Below the pieces are notes generated by a model, which saw only the letters and a program-made list of their open reading frames with translations, searched no databases and was not told the DNA's origin. Both the position numbers and the translations under genes were made by a program. Shown one piece after another: positions 1 through 6,121 of a stretch of DNA of 6,689 nucleotides (position 1 is its first letter; each line of letters starts with the position of its first letter). Source of the stretch: Marinagarivorans sp. UBA5868 (GTDB lineage: Bacteria; Pseudomonadota; Gammaproteobacteria; Pseudomonadales; Cellvibrionaceae); assembly GCA_002432095.1 (NCBI GenBank), contig DJFQ01000215.1:3715-10403 (forward strand), given 5' to 3'.

Positions 1-477
1 CTGGCATGCGATAGGGTTGTGATTCGTGATGGAGTTGTACTCAATCCGCATTACGACAATATGGGTTTGTACGGCTCTGAATATTGGACTTATTTGCTAC
101 CCAAAAAAGTTGGTGCAGAGCTCGCATTCGATCTCGCCCGCGACTGTCAGCCAATGCTGGCAGTGGAGGCTTTTAACTGCGGGCTTGCGGACACGCTTGT
201 GGTTGAAGACTGGGACGGATTTCACCATCAGCTTTTTGAGTTGGTAGAGCGTGTATCCACCGGCTCGGATTATCAGGAGGCACTTGCCGTTAAACAGCGA
301 GAGCGGACGGCCGACGAAGCGGAGAAACCTCTGGACACCTATCGCCAGCGAGAGCTGGAAAAAATGCGGGCGACCTTCTACGACTTGGATAGCCGCTATC
401 ACCAGGAGCGCCGAAATTTTGTCTACAAAGGCAAGGTCCCGGCCCATCTGCAGGAGAAAGATAAAGTTTTTACTTGA
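1..477 (+). CDS. hypX: HypX/HoxX hydrogenase maturation protein, C-terminal part (5' end outside window)
   Basis: This is the last 158 codons of a gene that is already open at base 1; the GTG at 19 is internal and not the real start. The visible part is a crotonase (enoyl-CoA hydratase)-like domain. The stretch NPHYDNMGLYGSEYWTYLLP (codons 15-34) and the downstream AVEAFNCGLAD are HypX hallmarks, and the tail has the family ending LEKMRATFYDLDSRYHQERRNFVYK-type pattern (Met-Arg, Phe-Tyr, Tyr-His, Phe-Val-Tyr-Lys). In known HypX the N-terminal domain takes the formyl group from formyl-tetrahydrofolate onto CoA, and this C-terminal domain releases CO, used as the Fe ligand of [NiFe]-hydrogenase in aerobic conditions. 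It acts in the cytosol. It ends with TGA at 475-477. The catalytic formyl-transfer half cannot be inspected. An ordinary enoyl-CoA hydratase is the alternative, but the GSEYWTY motif argues against it. Confidence 0.88.
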   Translation: MACDRVVIRDGVVLNPHYDNMGLYGSEYWTYLLPKKVGAELAFDLARDCQPMLAVEAFNCGLADTLVVEDWDGFHHQLFELVERVSTGSDYQEALAVKQRERTADEAEKPLDTYRQRELEKMRATFYDLDSRYHQERRNFVYKGKVPAHLQEKDKVFT

Positions 478-503
478 GGAACAGGTTTTCCGCTCGGTTA
501 TCA

Positions 504-527
504 GTGCCAAGGACGGCACAAAATTTC
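504..527 (+). terminator. weak hairpin after hypX, possible terminator
   Basis: GTGCC (504-508) and GGCAC (515-519) form a 5-bp stem with a 6-nt loop, 27 nt after the hypX stop, followed by AAAATTTC rather than a clean T run. It is in the right place to separate hypX from the AIM24 genes, but it is too short and its tail too poor for a firm call. Confidence 0.2.
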
Positions 528-553
528 CCCCGCTCCCTGCCCTGTTATAGAAT
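524..553 (+). promoter_or_regulatory. possible promoter of the AIM24 operon
   Basis: TAGAAT (548-553) matches the sigma70 -10 box at five of six positions and lies 26 nt before the first AIM24 start codon. The only -35 candidate is TTTCCC (524-529), 18 bp upstream, which is a poor match. The segment after the -10 is CGGGCC, a GC-rich discriminator. The position suits an operon promoter; the weak -35 keeps confidence low and suggests an activator if it is real. Confidence 0.35.
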
Positions 554-579
554 CGGGCCTTTTCCACTAGGCGGGGTTT

Positions 580-1230
580 ATGCAATCAATGCCGCAATCG
601 CGTTCGCGTATTGAGATACAGCTCCCCGCCGGCGAGACTTTTTGGGCATTGCCGGGCACGCTCGCAAGCCTAGAGGCTGACTTGAACGTCCGCACCCGCC
701 TATACGGCGGCGTTCTTCATGCGGCATTGCGCCGGGCGTTTTCACTGTCACCAAAACGACTCATCGAAATCCGCAATAACACTGAAAGCAGTCGCCACAT
801 GTTGCTCACGCCGCCATTACCCGGCGACATTGGTTGTATTGAATTACGCAATGAAAATATTTATCTGAATCCCGGTGTCCTCCTCGCATTTAGCGGAAAA
901 ATCCGTCTTCGCGCACGTTGGGCCGGAATAGCCTCCGCACTTGCGGGCGAGGGTTTACTGAGATTAAACGCCAAAGGTTCAGGGCGTATCTGGTATTGCG
1001 CTTTTGGCGCCTTGCTGCAAAAAGACGTGGCTGGAGAGGTTCGTGTGGACCCATCTCACCTGCTCGCCTACGAACCCGGAATTCGTTATCAGATGCCCGA
1101 CCTCAAGACCGTGATTAAAACTCTCGCCCGCGGCGAAACCATCACACCGGTATTGAGTGGCAGCGGACGGCTTTTTCTGCAGTCGCGCAGCCTGAGCAGC
1201 CTGACGTACTGGCTTAATCACACATCTTGA
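580..1230 (+). CDS. AIM24 (DUF124) family protein, first of three tandem paralogs
   Basis: This 216-residue protein fits the AIM24 family, whose yeast founder is a mitochondrial inner-membrane protein linked to cristae organisation; the bacterial role is unknown. Family-like features are PGDIGCIEL (from residue 81), a following LNPGVLLAF stretch, a Trp-Ala-Gly-Ile/GEGLLRL segment, GSGRIWY (from 133), the HLLAYEPG segment (from 160) and a second glycine motif GSGRLFLQSR (from 194). It is rich in short beta strands, with no signal peptide or clear transmembrane segment, so probably cytosolic. ATG 580 is chosen because AGGCGGGG (569-576) sits at suitable ribosome-binding distance; ATG 589 is an in-frame alternative. 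The next AIM24 gene starts 10 nt after its stop, so they are very likely co-transcribed. The family call is firm, the function is not. Confidence 0.87.
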   Translation: MQSMPQSRSRIEIQLPAGETFWALPGTLASLEADLNVRTRLYGGVLHAALRRAFSLSPKRLIEIRNNTESSRHMLLTPPLPGDIGCIELRNENIYLNPGVLLAFSGKIRLRARWAGIASALAGEGLLRLNAKGSGRIWYCAFGALLQKDVAGEVRVDPSHLLAYEPGIRYQMPDLKTVIKTLARGETITPVLSGSGRLFLQSRSLSSLTYWLNHTS

Positions 1231-1240
1231 AGGGCGATTC

Positions 1241-1900
1241 ATGGCGGAAAAGCACAACCTGGGCACATCTGCACTGGCAATCACCCTCGCCGCACGCGAA
1301 TCGATATGGGTAGTGAGTGACAGTGTGATGGCTATGGATGCCGCCATTAGCAGAATGCAAAAAATGCCGCTGCCGAGCGCCGGAGCCGGCGCGTTCGGAA
1401 AAGCCAATCTCGGCCTTTATCAAAATGCGGATGTGGAACCAGCGCTAATTCTGCTGGGCGGCCCGATGAACTCCTGCGTAATGCCAATAGATGCGGTCGA
1501 CGGCAATGTAGTGGTGCGGGCATCGTCGTTTGTCGCAACCAACGAGGGTGGAACCACGCAAGCTCACGAACCCGTTTTTAACGGTCACCCGGATTACGAA
1601 CCCATGGATTGGACCGAATTCCGACACCATCTTTTTCTCGTCATTTCCGGACGCGGCGCCCTATTCAAAGTACCAGTCGATGGCGAGCACTTAGTGGATG
1701 TGGACACGATCATCGCCTACAACAGTGGGCTAACAATCACCCCCGTCGCCAGCGATGGCAGCGCTGCAGCAAAACGCCTCGCAAGCATTCATCAACCTCT
1801 TTATCGTTTTACGGGTCGCGGCAGTCTCTGGTGCCAGGCGGGACGAACACGAGACTTTGGTCGCCTGCTGCGGCCGCACCTGAACAGGCAGGGTCGATAA
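1241..1900 (+). CDS. AIM24 (DUF124) family protein, second tandem paralog, divergent
   Basis: This 219-residue protein is a more diverged AIM24 relative. It keeps the two glycine motifs of its neighbours at matching places: GRGALFKV (from residue 137), followed by a VDVDTIIAYNSG segment equivalent to the VDPSHLLAYEPG segment of the first paralog, and GRGSLWCQAGR (from 192), equivalent to GSGRLFLQSR. The N-terminal half is poorly conserved and includes an Ala/Gly-rich stretch near residues 46-53. The start is set by GAAGGG (1229-1234), overlapping the upstream stop, seven bases before ATG 1241. It ends with TAA at 1898-1900, and the A of that codon begins the next start codon, which points to translational coupling. 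No export or membrane signals are seen. On its own it might be annotated as hypothetical; the AIM24 call rests partly on alignment with its neighbours. Confidence 0.78.
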   Translation: MAEKHNLGTSALAITLAARESIWVVSDSVMAMDAAISRMQKMPLPSAGAGAFGKANLGLYQNADVEPALILLGGPMNSCVMPIDAVDGNVVVRASSFVATNEGGTTQAHEPVFNGHPDYEPMDWTEFRHHLFLVISGRGALFKVPVDGEHLVDVDTIIAYNSGLTITPVASDGSAAAKRLASIHQPLYRFTGRGSLWCQAGRTRDFGRLLRPHLNRQGR

Positions 1901-2832
1901 TGCAAATGCCGCCACATCGCGAGTTGCGCTATCACGTGGTTTTGACCGGACGCGTCATCGAGAACGCGCCAATCGAAAAAGCCATCGCCGGACTGGCTCA
2001 GGTTCTGCGCATCAATGAACACCAAGTCGCCGCGGCATTTGCCAAGGCACCAATGGTCATCAAGCGACATATCGACGCTTCCACCGCCCAGCGTATTCAA
2101 TCGGTTCTGCAACAACTTCATCTTGAAGTCATTTTGCAACCCGCAGACACCGGACCGGCCGAACCGATTGGAGAGACCGCCAACCGGGCGACGGTGTTGG
2201 CAGAAGATGCCGGAAGCGGCCTCGACGATACCCAGTTTGTGATTGCGGGTAACCCCGACCATGGGGTGCTGACCTTGCAAATTGCCCCGGGCAACGCGAT
2301 ATATGCGGATAGTTCGGCAATCGTCTATCTCGACGCCCATATCAAAATGCGGCGTGTCGAAGAAACCAACGGTTTGGGTACACGTTACGCGGCTTATATC
2401 AACCGCTTCTGCGCCGAGGATCAAGGTGGTGAAGTGTGCCTTGCGGCAAAGCTACCCGGCGAGATTCGGCGCCTTACTATTACAACTCCGCTGAGACTTC
2501 GGGTATCGTGCTACCTCGCGTCCTCGGTTGGCATCCGCTTCACCCAGGGGGAAGCACCCGATAGCGAATGCCCGGTGGAACTGCACGATCGGTTTTTACA
2601 TTGCGAAGGCCCCGGGGAGCTCTGGCTGAGTGCATGTGGTGGAATTGTGCAAACCGAGTTGAAAAAACCTTTTCTATGTCGAGCAGATCGGATTCTCGGC
2701 TGGCAGGGCGATATTCGTTTTAACGGCAATCAGGATGACCTGGCAGAGATAACGGGCAACGGGATACTCTGGTTGCAAACCTTGAGTGAAACCGCATTAA
2801 GCACCTGGGCCAAGTCCATTGCCAAACATTAA
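1900..2832 (+). CDS. AIM24 (DUF124) family protein with extra N-terminal alpha/beta domain, third tandem paralog
   Basis: This is a two-domain protein of 310 residues. Residues about 7-81 form a compact domain beginning RYHVVLTGRVIENAPIEKA and containing MVIKRHIDASTAQRI, a pattern I recognise as a small N-terminal module on varied gammaproteobacterial proteins (beta-alpha layout, resembling the L7/L12 C-terminal fold; inference). After a linker, residues about 116-300 are AIM24: VLTLQIAPGNAIYADSSAIV matches the canonical family opening, GPGELWLS starts at 237 and GNGILWLQ at 286. ATG 1900 is chosen because it overlaps the previous stop (TAATG) and has AGGG at 1890-1893; ATG 1906 is also possible. 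The frame stays open back to 1609, but that stretch overlaps the second paralog and does not read as protein. Of the three, this has the most canonical AIM24 N-terminal strand pattern. Function is unknown. Confidence 0.86.
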   Translation: MQMPPHRELRYHVVLTGRVIENAPIEKAIAGLAQVLRINEHQVAAAFAKAPMVIKRHIDASTAQRIQSVLQQLHLEVILQPADTGPAEPIGETANRATVLAEDAGSGLDDTQFVIAGNPDHGVLTLQIAPGNAIYADSSAIVYLDAHIKMRRVEETNGLGTRYAAYINRFCAEDQGGEVCLAAKLPGEIRRLTITTPLRLRVSCYLASSVGIRFTQGEAPDSECPVELHDRFLHCEGPGELWLSACGGIVQTELKKPFLCRADRILGWQGDIRFNGNQDDLAEITGNGILWLQTLSETALSTWAKSIAKH

Positions 2833-2846
2833 GCCCGTCGAAATAA

Positions 2847-2937
2847 AGATAAGAAGTCATTGAAGAAAAGATAAGCACCTTTAGCTAACAGATAAACGCC
2901 TAATAGCTAACAGGCAAACAATAATAGCAACAGATAA
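2847..2937 (+). repeat. five-copy imperfect ~21-bp repeat array based on AGATAA
   Basis: AGATAA occurs at 2847, 2869, 2890 and 2932, with a degenerate copy AGGCAA at 2912, giving steps of 22, 21, 22 and 20 bp. Units 2-4 also share a second half, roughly TAGCTAAC, just before the next copy. The spacing is close to two DNA helical turns, so all copies face the same side of the helix. The array fills most of the gap before the DUF349 gene and has no coding potential. It may be a set of phased protein-binding sites or a slipped-strand duplication; the sequence cannot say which. Confidence 0.6.
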
Positions 2938-2967
2938 GTCGGGCGCCTCTGTTAAAGAGCGCCCGAC
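2938..2967 (+). terminator. strong GC-rich hairpin between the AIM24 operon and the DUF349 gene
   Basis: GTCGGGCGC (2938-2946) pairs perfectly with GCGCCCGAC (2959-2967). After a bulged C, TCT/AGA extends the stem and leaves a GTTAA loop. Neither strand has a proper T run after the stem (CCCAGATC on +, TTATCTG on -), so a classical intrinsic terminator is not supported. It lies 31 nt before the DUF349 start codon, so it could be the 3' boundary of the AIM24 mRNA, a structure in the DUF349 leader, or both. The structure is clear; the terminator role is a guess. Confidence 0.4.
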
Positions 2968-2998
2968 CCCAGATCAACAACACCCGAGAGCAACAAAC

Positions 2999-5800
2999 AT
3001 GTCTCTTCTTTCACGCCTGTTCAAATCGAAACAACCCGAGACGCTTGAACAAAAACTTGCCGCTCTCAATCAGTGCTCTCAAGAACAACTTGCACACCAC
3101 GCACTTAATGGAGAGCTCGAACAGATTCGCCTGGCCGCCGTCCGAAAACTGGAATTTGGCGATGCTCTAGTGCGCCTCGCCACCCAGCAGGATACCTCTC
3201 AAAGCCTGCAGAGCAATGCACGCAAACGCATTGGCGAACTCCTGGACTCCAACGCGCTCAGCGTTTCTCAACTAAGTCAACGAGTGTCGGATCAAACCAC
3301 GCTGTTAGCGCTATGTGGTTACTCTAGCCAAGCCGGCATCGCGCTGTTGGAGCAGATTACCAATGAAAACCTGCTGCTGGAAATCGCGACCGGCGGCAGT
3401 ACCACTCAATTACGACAAGCCGCGGCGAACAAACTGGAAAGTCGAATGATTCTGGAGCAGCTTGCCAAACAAGCAATGAACAAAGACAAAGCCGTTTATA
3501 AAATCGTGCGCACCAAATTAGAGGTATTCAAGGAAGAAAAACAAAAAGAAGCGCAAATGGCTGCAGAGGTTAACGCCATCTGCGGGCAGGCGGAGCAACT
3601 CGCCAAACGAAATGTGGATGATATTTTTGAAGTCCGCAAAAAGCAGATTGAAAATACCTGGCATACATTCGCTGAAAAAGCCTCGAAAGAAGCTCACCAT
3701 CGCTACCAGCAGGCGATGGAAAAGTGTCAGCAGAAACTCAATGAGATTCTTGAACAGGAAAAGCTCAGAGAGGCGATGAAATCAGCGGAACGCGAAGCCA
3801 AAAAAGAAGTGCATAAAGCGGTAACTGGCTTTCAGCAACTGATCGACAAAATGTACAACTACAACCAGTCTTCTCATGACGAGTTGCAAAATGAATTGCA
3901 GGAACGTGAGCGCGAAACCGAGAACGCGCTTGCTGACGCTCAGGACAAAGGCCTGGACGTCAAACGCGAAAGACAATATTTACAGGAACTGCGCAACGCC
4001 GCGCACAATCTGGCACAACAAATTCAACAGCATGGTTCTTTGGAGCAGCTGACAGATAAATTGCGCGGCGCTAGTGAAGAGCAAGGTCAAAAAATAAAAT
4101 CCGCAATCGAGAAAATGGTGGCCCAAGCGCGCGCCATAAAAGATGCACCCACACCTGAAGTAGTAACGCGCAGCCGTCAAGCAGTAGAAGAATGGAGCAC
4201 GAAAGTCCAATCCAAAGCGGAAGAAGCCAAACAATCCGTACGCGACACCGCCGAATTAATTCGCAAAGGGAATTGGGCCGTTTCACAAGGCTACGTCGGC
4301 CGTGCGCGCGCTATTTATCATGAATTGGAAGGCAAAATCGGCCAGCTTGATCACCTGCCGACGCATATCAGTCAAAAATTTGAAGACCTGAAACTCTCCA
4401 TTCAAAAGCTCGGCGATTGGCATGAATTTGCGGTCAACCCCAAAAAAGAGGAGCTGGTGCGCCAGATGCAAGCTCTGGAAAATAGTAGCCTGCAACCGAA
4501 AGACCTTGCGGATAAAATTCATGCGCTGCAAGAATCCTGGAAAGAACTCTGCAGAGGAGGACAAAATCAGGACGAAGCCTTGTGGCAGGAATTCCACACA
4601 GCCGCGCAAAAAGCCTATGAACCCTGCAAGCGCCATTTTGATGAACAAAACCAGATACGCGAACACAATGCCGGCCTGCGGCGCACGTTGATGGAACAAC
4701 TCACGGAGTATTTACACGCATACGATTGGGAAAACGCCAACTGGAAAGAAGTTGAGAAAACCCTGAAGGTGTCGCGCGATGCCTGGATCAGTTATTGGCC
4801 TGTGCCGCGCAAAGACACCAAAGAATTGCAAAAATCGTTTGATCAACTCATGGACCAGCTTTACGACAAGCTGCATCAGGAATACGAGCGCAACCGGCAA
4901 AAGAAACTTGCCATCGTCAACCAGGCAAAGGGCTTGGTGGACACCAACGATACGGCCAGCGCAATCGATACCGCGAAAAAGCTTCAGGCTCAGTGGCAAA
5001 ACATCGGTCAGTGCAAGCGCAAAGACGATCAGGCCCTGTGGCAGGAATTCCGCGCCGCCTGCGACGCGGTATTTGCAAAACGCAACCAGGAGTCCGAAGC
5101 GCTTAAAGAAGAACGTCAGACAGCCCAGCAAAATGCCGAAAATATCATTCAGCAGCTTGAGGAAATACTGGCGAAAACCGGCGATGAATTTTTTGCCAAC
5201 AAGGCGCGGGCGGAAACCCTACAGCAGGAATTTCAGGCCATCGGCGAACTGCCCAGGGATAGTGCTCGCAGCATCTTCGGTCGCCTGCAGGAACTTGCTG
5301 AAGCAATCCAGACAAAAGCCGGGACCGAACGCAAAGCACAAGTCGCCCGGTCGTGGCAGGAGGTCTTTGCTATTGCCAATCAGGTCCGCCGCTATGAAAA
5401 CGGCCTGGTAAACGCTACGCAAACCGTATCGTTGGCGGAGGTACAGGATTTAATGGCAAAAGCCACTTTCAAATGGCCTCACGACACCAAGGATATTCTG
5501 GATCAACGTCTACATGATGCCAGCAGTCTCACAGCTCAACACCAAGCCGAGGCTGAACAAAAACTTCGGATTCTGTGTATCCGCGCGGAAATCCTCACCG
5601 GTCGGCCGACACCAGAGTCCGACAAAACGTTGAGAATGCAGTATCAAGTGGAGACGTTGAAACAAAACTTTGGGCAGGTTCAGGAGGCCAACGATCAAGC
5701 GATGGTGGAGTTGTTCGGAGAATGGCTCGCCGTCCCTGCCGCATCAGACGTATGCGCTCTGTCCTTACAGGAGCGATTTTTGTCGTGCTGGCTCAAGTAA
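2999..5800 (+). CDS. DUF349-domain protein with HEAT-like repeats and long coiled coil
   Basis: This is a 933-residue, strongly charged, Gln/Glu/Lys/Ala-rich protein with no signal peptide or membrane segment, so probably cytosolic. Residues about 15-165 resemble HEAT-like helical repeats (IRLAAVRKLEFGDAL and LRQAAANKLESRMIL are matching units). Residues about 170-430 are predicted coiled coil. Four DUF349 modules follow, anchored at W514, W596, W666 and F745 (82, 70 and 79 residues apart). Modules 1 and 3 keep the full W-x14-[LW]-x2-F pattern (W514/W529/F532, W666/W681/F684); module 2 has Gln at the second Trp, and module 4 has Phe for both Trp and Leu for the last Phe. The family function is unknown; the layout suggests a scaffold or nucleic-acid-associated protein (inference only). 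ATG 2999 has a modest GAGAG (2986-2990) upstream and the natural opening MSLLSRLFKSK. It seems to be monocistronic. Confidence 0.9.
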   Translation: MSLLSRLFKSKQPETLEQKLAALNQCSQEQLAHHALNGELEQIRLAAVRKLEFGDALVRLATQQDTSQSLQSNARKRIGELLDSNALSVSQLSQRVSDQTTLLALCGYSSQAGIALLEQITNENLLLEIATGGSTTQLRQAAANKLESRMILEQLAKQAMNKDKAVYKIVRTKLEVFKEEKQKEAQMAAEVNAICGQAEQLAKRNVDDIFEVRKKQIENTWHTFAEKASKEAHHRYQQAMEKCQQKLNEILEQEKLREAMKSAEREAKKEVHKAVTGFQQLIDKMYNYNQSSHDELQNELQERERETENALADAQDKGLDVKRERQYLQELRNAAHNLAQQIQQHGSLEQLTDKLRGASEEQGQKIKSAIEKMVAQARAIKDAPTPEVVTRSRQAVEEWSTKVQSKAEEAKQSVRDTAELIRKGNWAVSQGYVGRARAIYHELEGKIGQLDHLPTHISQKFEDLKLSIQKLGDWHEFAVNPKKEELVRQMQALENSSLQPKDLADKIHALQESWKELCRGGQNQDEALWQEFHTAAQKAYEPCKRHFDEQNQIREHNAGLRRTLMEQLTEYLHAYDWENANWKEVEKTLKVSRDAWISYWPVPRKDTKELQKSFDQLMDQLYDKLHQEYERNRQKKLAIVNQAKGLVDTNDTASAIDTAKKLQAQWQNIGQCKRKDDQALWQEFRAACDAVFAKRNQESEALKEERQTAQQNAENIIQQLEEILAKTGDEFFANKARAETLQQEFQAIGELPRDSARSIFGRLQELAEAIQTKAGTERKAQVARSWQEVFAIANQVRRYENGLVNATQTVSLAEVQDLMAKATFKWPHDTKDILDQRLHDASSLTAQHQAEAEQKLRILCIRAEILTGRPTPESDKTLRMQYQVETLKQNFGQVQEANDQAMVELFGEWLAVPAASDVCALSLQERFLSCWLK

Positions 5801-5810
5801 AAGCCAGCAC
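5785..5810 (+). terminator. hairpin terminator overlapping the DUF349 stop codon
   Basis: GTGCTGGCT (5785-5793) and AGCCAGCAC (5802-5810) form a perfect 9-bp stem with loop CAAGTAAA. The TAA stop (5798-5800) lies inside the loop, so the 5' arm is coding. The tail CTTAAATCG is a weak U tract. Position and stem quality support a transcription stop or mRNA 3'-end stabiliser for this gene, separating it from the tRNA promoter about 20 nt further on. Confidence 0.5.
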
Positions 5811-5830
5811 CTTAAATCGCAGCATTGCAC

Positions 5831-5858
5831 TTGCAATCTATTCGGTTTCCGGTATGAT
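5831..5858 (+). promoter_or_regulatory. sigma70-type promoter of tRNA-Pro with GC-rich discriminator
   Basis: A -35 box TTGCAA (5831-5836) and a -10 box TATGAT (5853-5858, five of six consensus bases) are 16 bp apart. The -10 is followed by CTGCGCC, a GC-rich discriminator typical of stable-RNA promoters under stringent (ppGpp) control. Transcription should start near 5865, giving a leader of about 29 nt before the mature tRNA. Confidence 0.75.
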
Positions 5859-5893
5859 CTGCGCCTCTTCGCCGGCCCTCCCGTCGGCGTATT

Positions 5894-5970
5894 CGGAGCG
5901 TAGCGCAGCCTGGTAGCGCACTACACTGGGGGTGTAGTGGTCGTGGGTTCAAATCCCGCCGCTCCGACCA
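5894..5970 (+). tRNA. tRNA-Pro, anticodon GGG, with encoded CCA
   Basis: The 77-nt gene folds as a full cloverleaf. The acceptor stem is CGGAGCG (5894-5900) with CGCTCCG (5960-5966), discriminator A at 5967 and CCA at 5968-5970. The D stem is GCGC/GCGC around a loop with GG. The anticodon stem is CTACA/TGTAG (5921-5925, 5933-5937) around CTGGGGG, with anticodon GGG at 5928-5930. The T arm is GTGGG-TTCAAAT-CCCGC. The C1-G72 pair and A73 are the known proline identity elements. It reads CCC (and CCU by wobble) proline codons. It has its own promoter and no neighbouring tRNA in the window. Confidence 0.97.
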
Positions 5971-6121
5971 ATCTCCCCTTCTTAAATGAACATCTCAATT
6001 CTGGCTTTTTGCTTCTACCGCTAATCTAGTTGCGCGGTATCGACAAACCCATAAAACACTCGGCGACACGCGTTTATTGCTTTGTCGGGAAGCTCGAACA
6101 TTACCAAGCGCAGATATTTTC
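5971..6121 (+). other. 151-nt gap after tRNA-Pro, no feature recognised
   Basis: There is a T run at 6005-6010 that might help end the tRNA transcript, but no stem precedes it. No convincing promoter for the following ORF was found, and there is no second copy of the tRNA 3' end that would mark an attachment site. Confidence 0.4.

Noticed and set aside
1609..1899. Upstream extension of the third AIM24 gene in an open frame
   Set aside because: It overlaps the second paralog in another frame, its translation is Arg/Ser/Gln-rich and not AIM24-like, and ATG 1900 has a good ribosome-binding site and coupled stop/start.
1801..2424. Long minus-strand open frame of about 207 codons
   Set aside because: It lies wholly antisense to the second and third AIM24 genes, and its translation shows no family features.
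2860..2925. Promoter boxes for the DUF349 gene (TTGAAG, AATAAT)
   Set aside because: TTGAAG (2860-2865) has no acceptable -10 at 16-18 bp, and AATAAT (2920-2925) has no -35; the A/T-rich repeats generate such matches by chance.
2847..2937. CRISPR array
   Set aside because: The units are about 21 bp, imperfect and contiguous, with no unique spacers of normal length and no cas genes.
4779..5411. Plus-strand open frame of about 210 codons within the DUF349 gene
   Set aside because: Its Arg/Lys/Ser/Pro-rich translation is a frame-shifted shadow of the DUF349 coding sequence.
5575..5916. Open frame running from the end of the DUF349 gene into the tRNA
   Set aside because: It crosses a terminator hairpin, a promoter and part of a tRNA gene, and the sequence is not protein-like.
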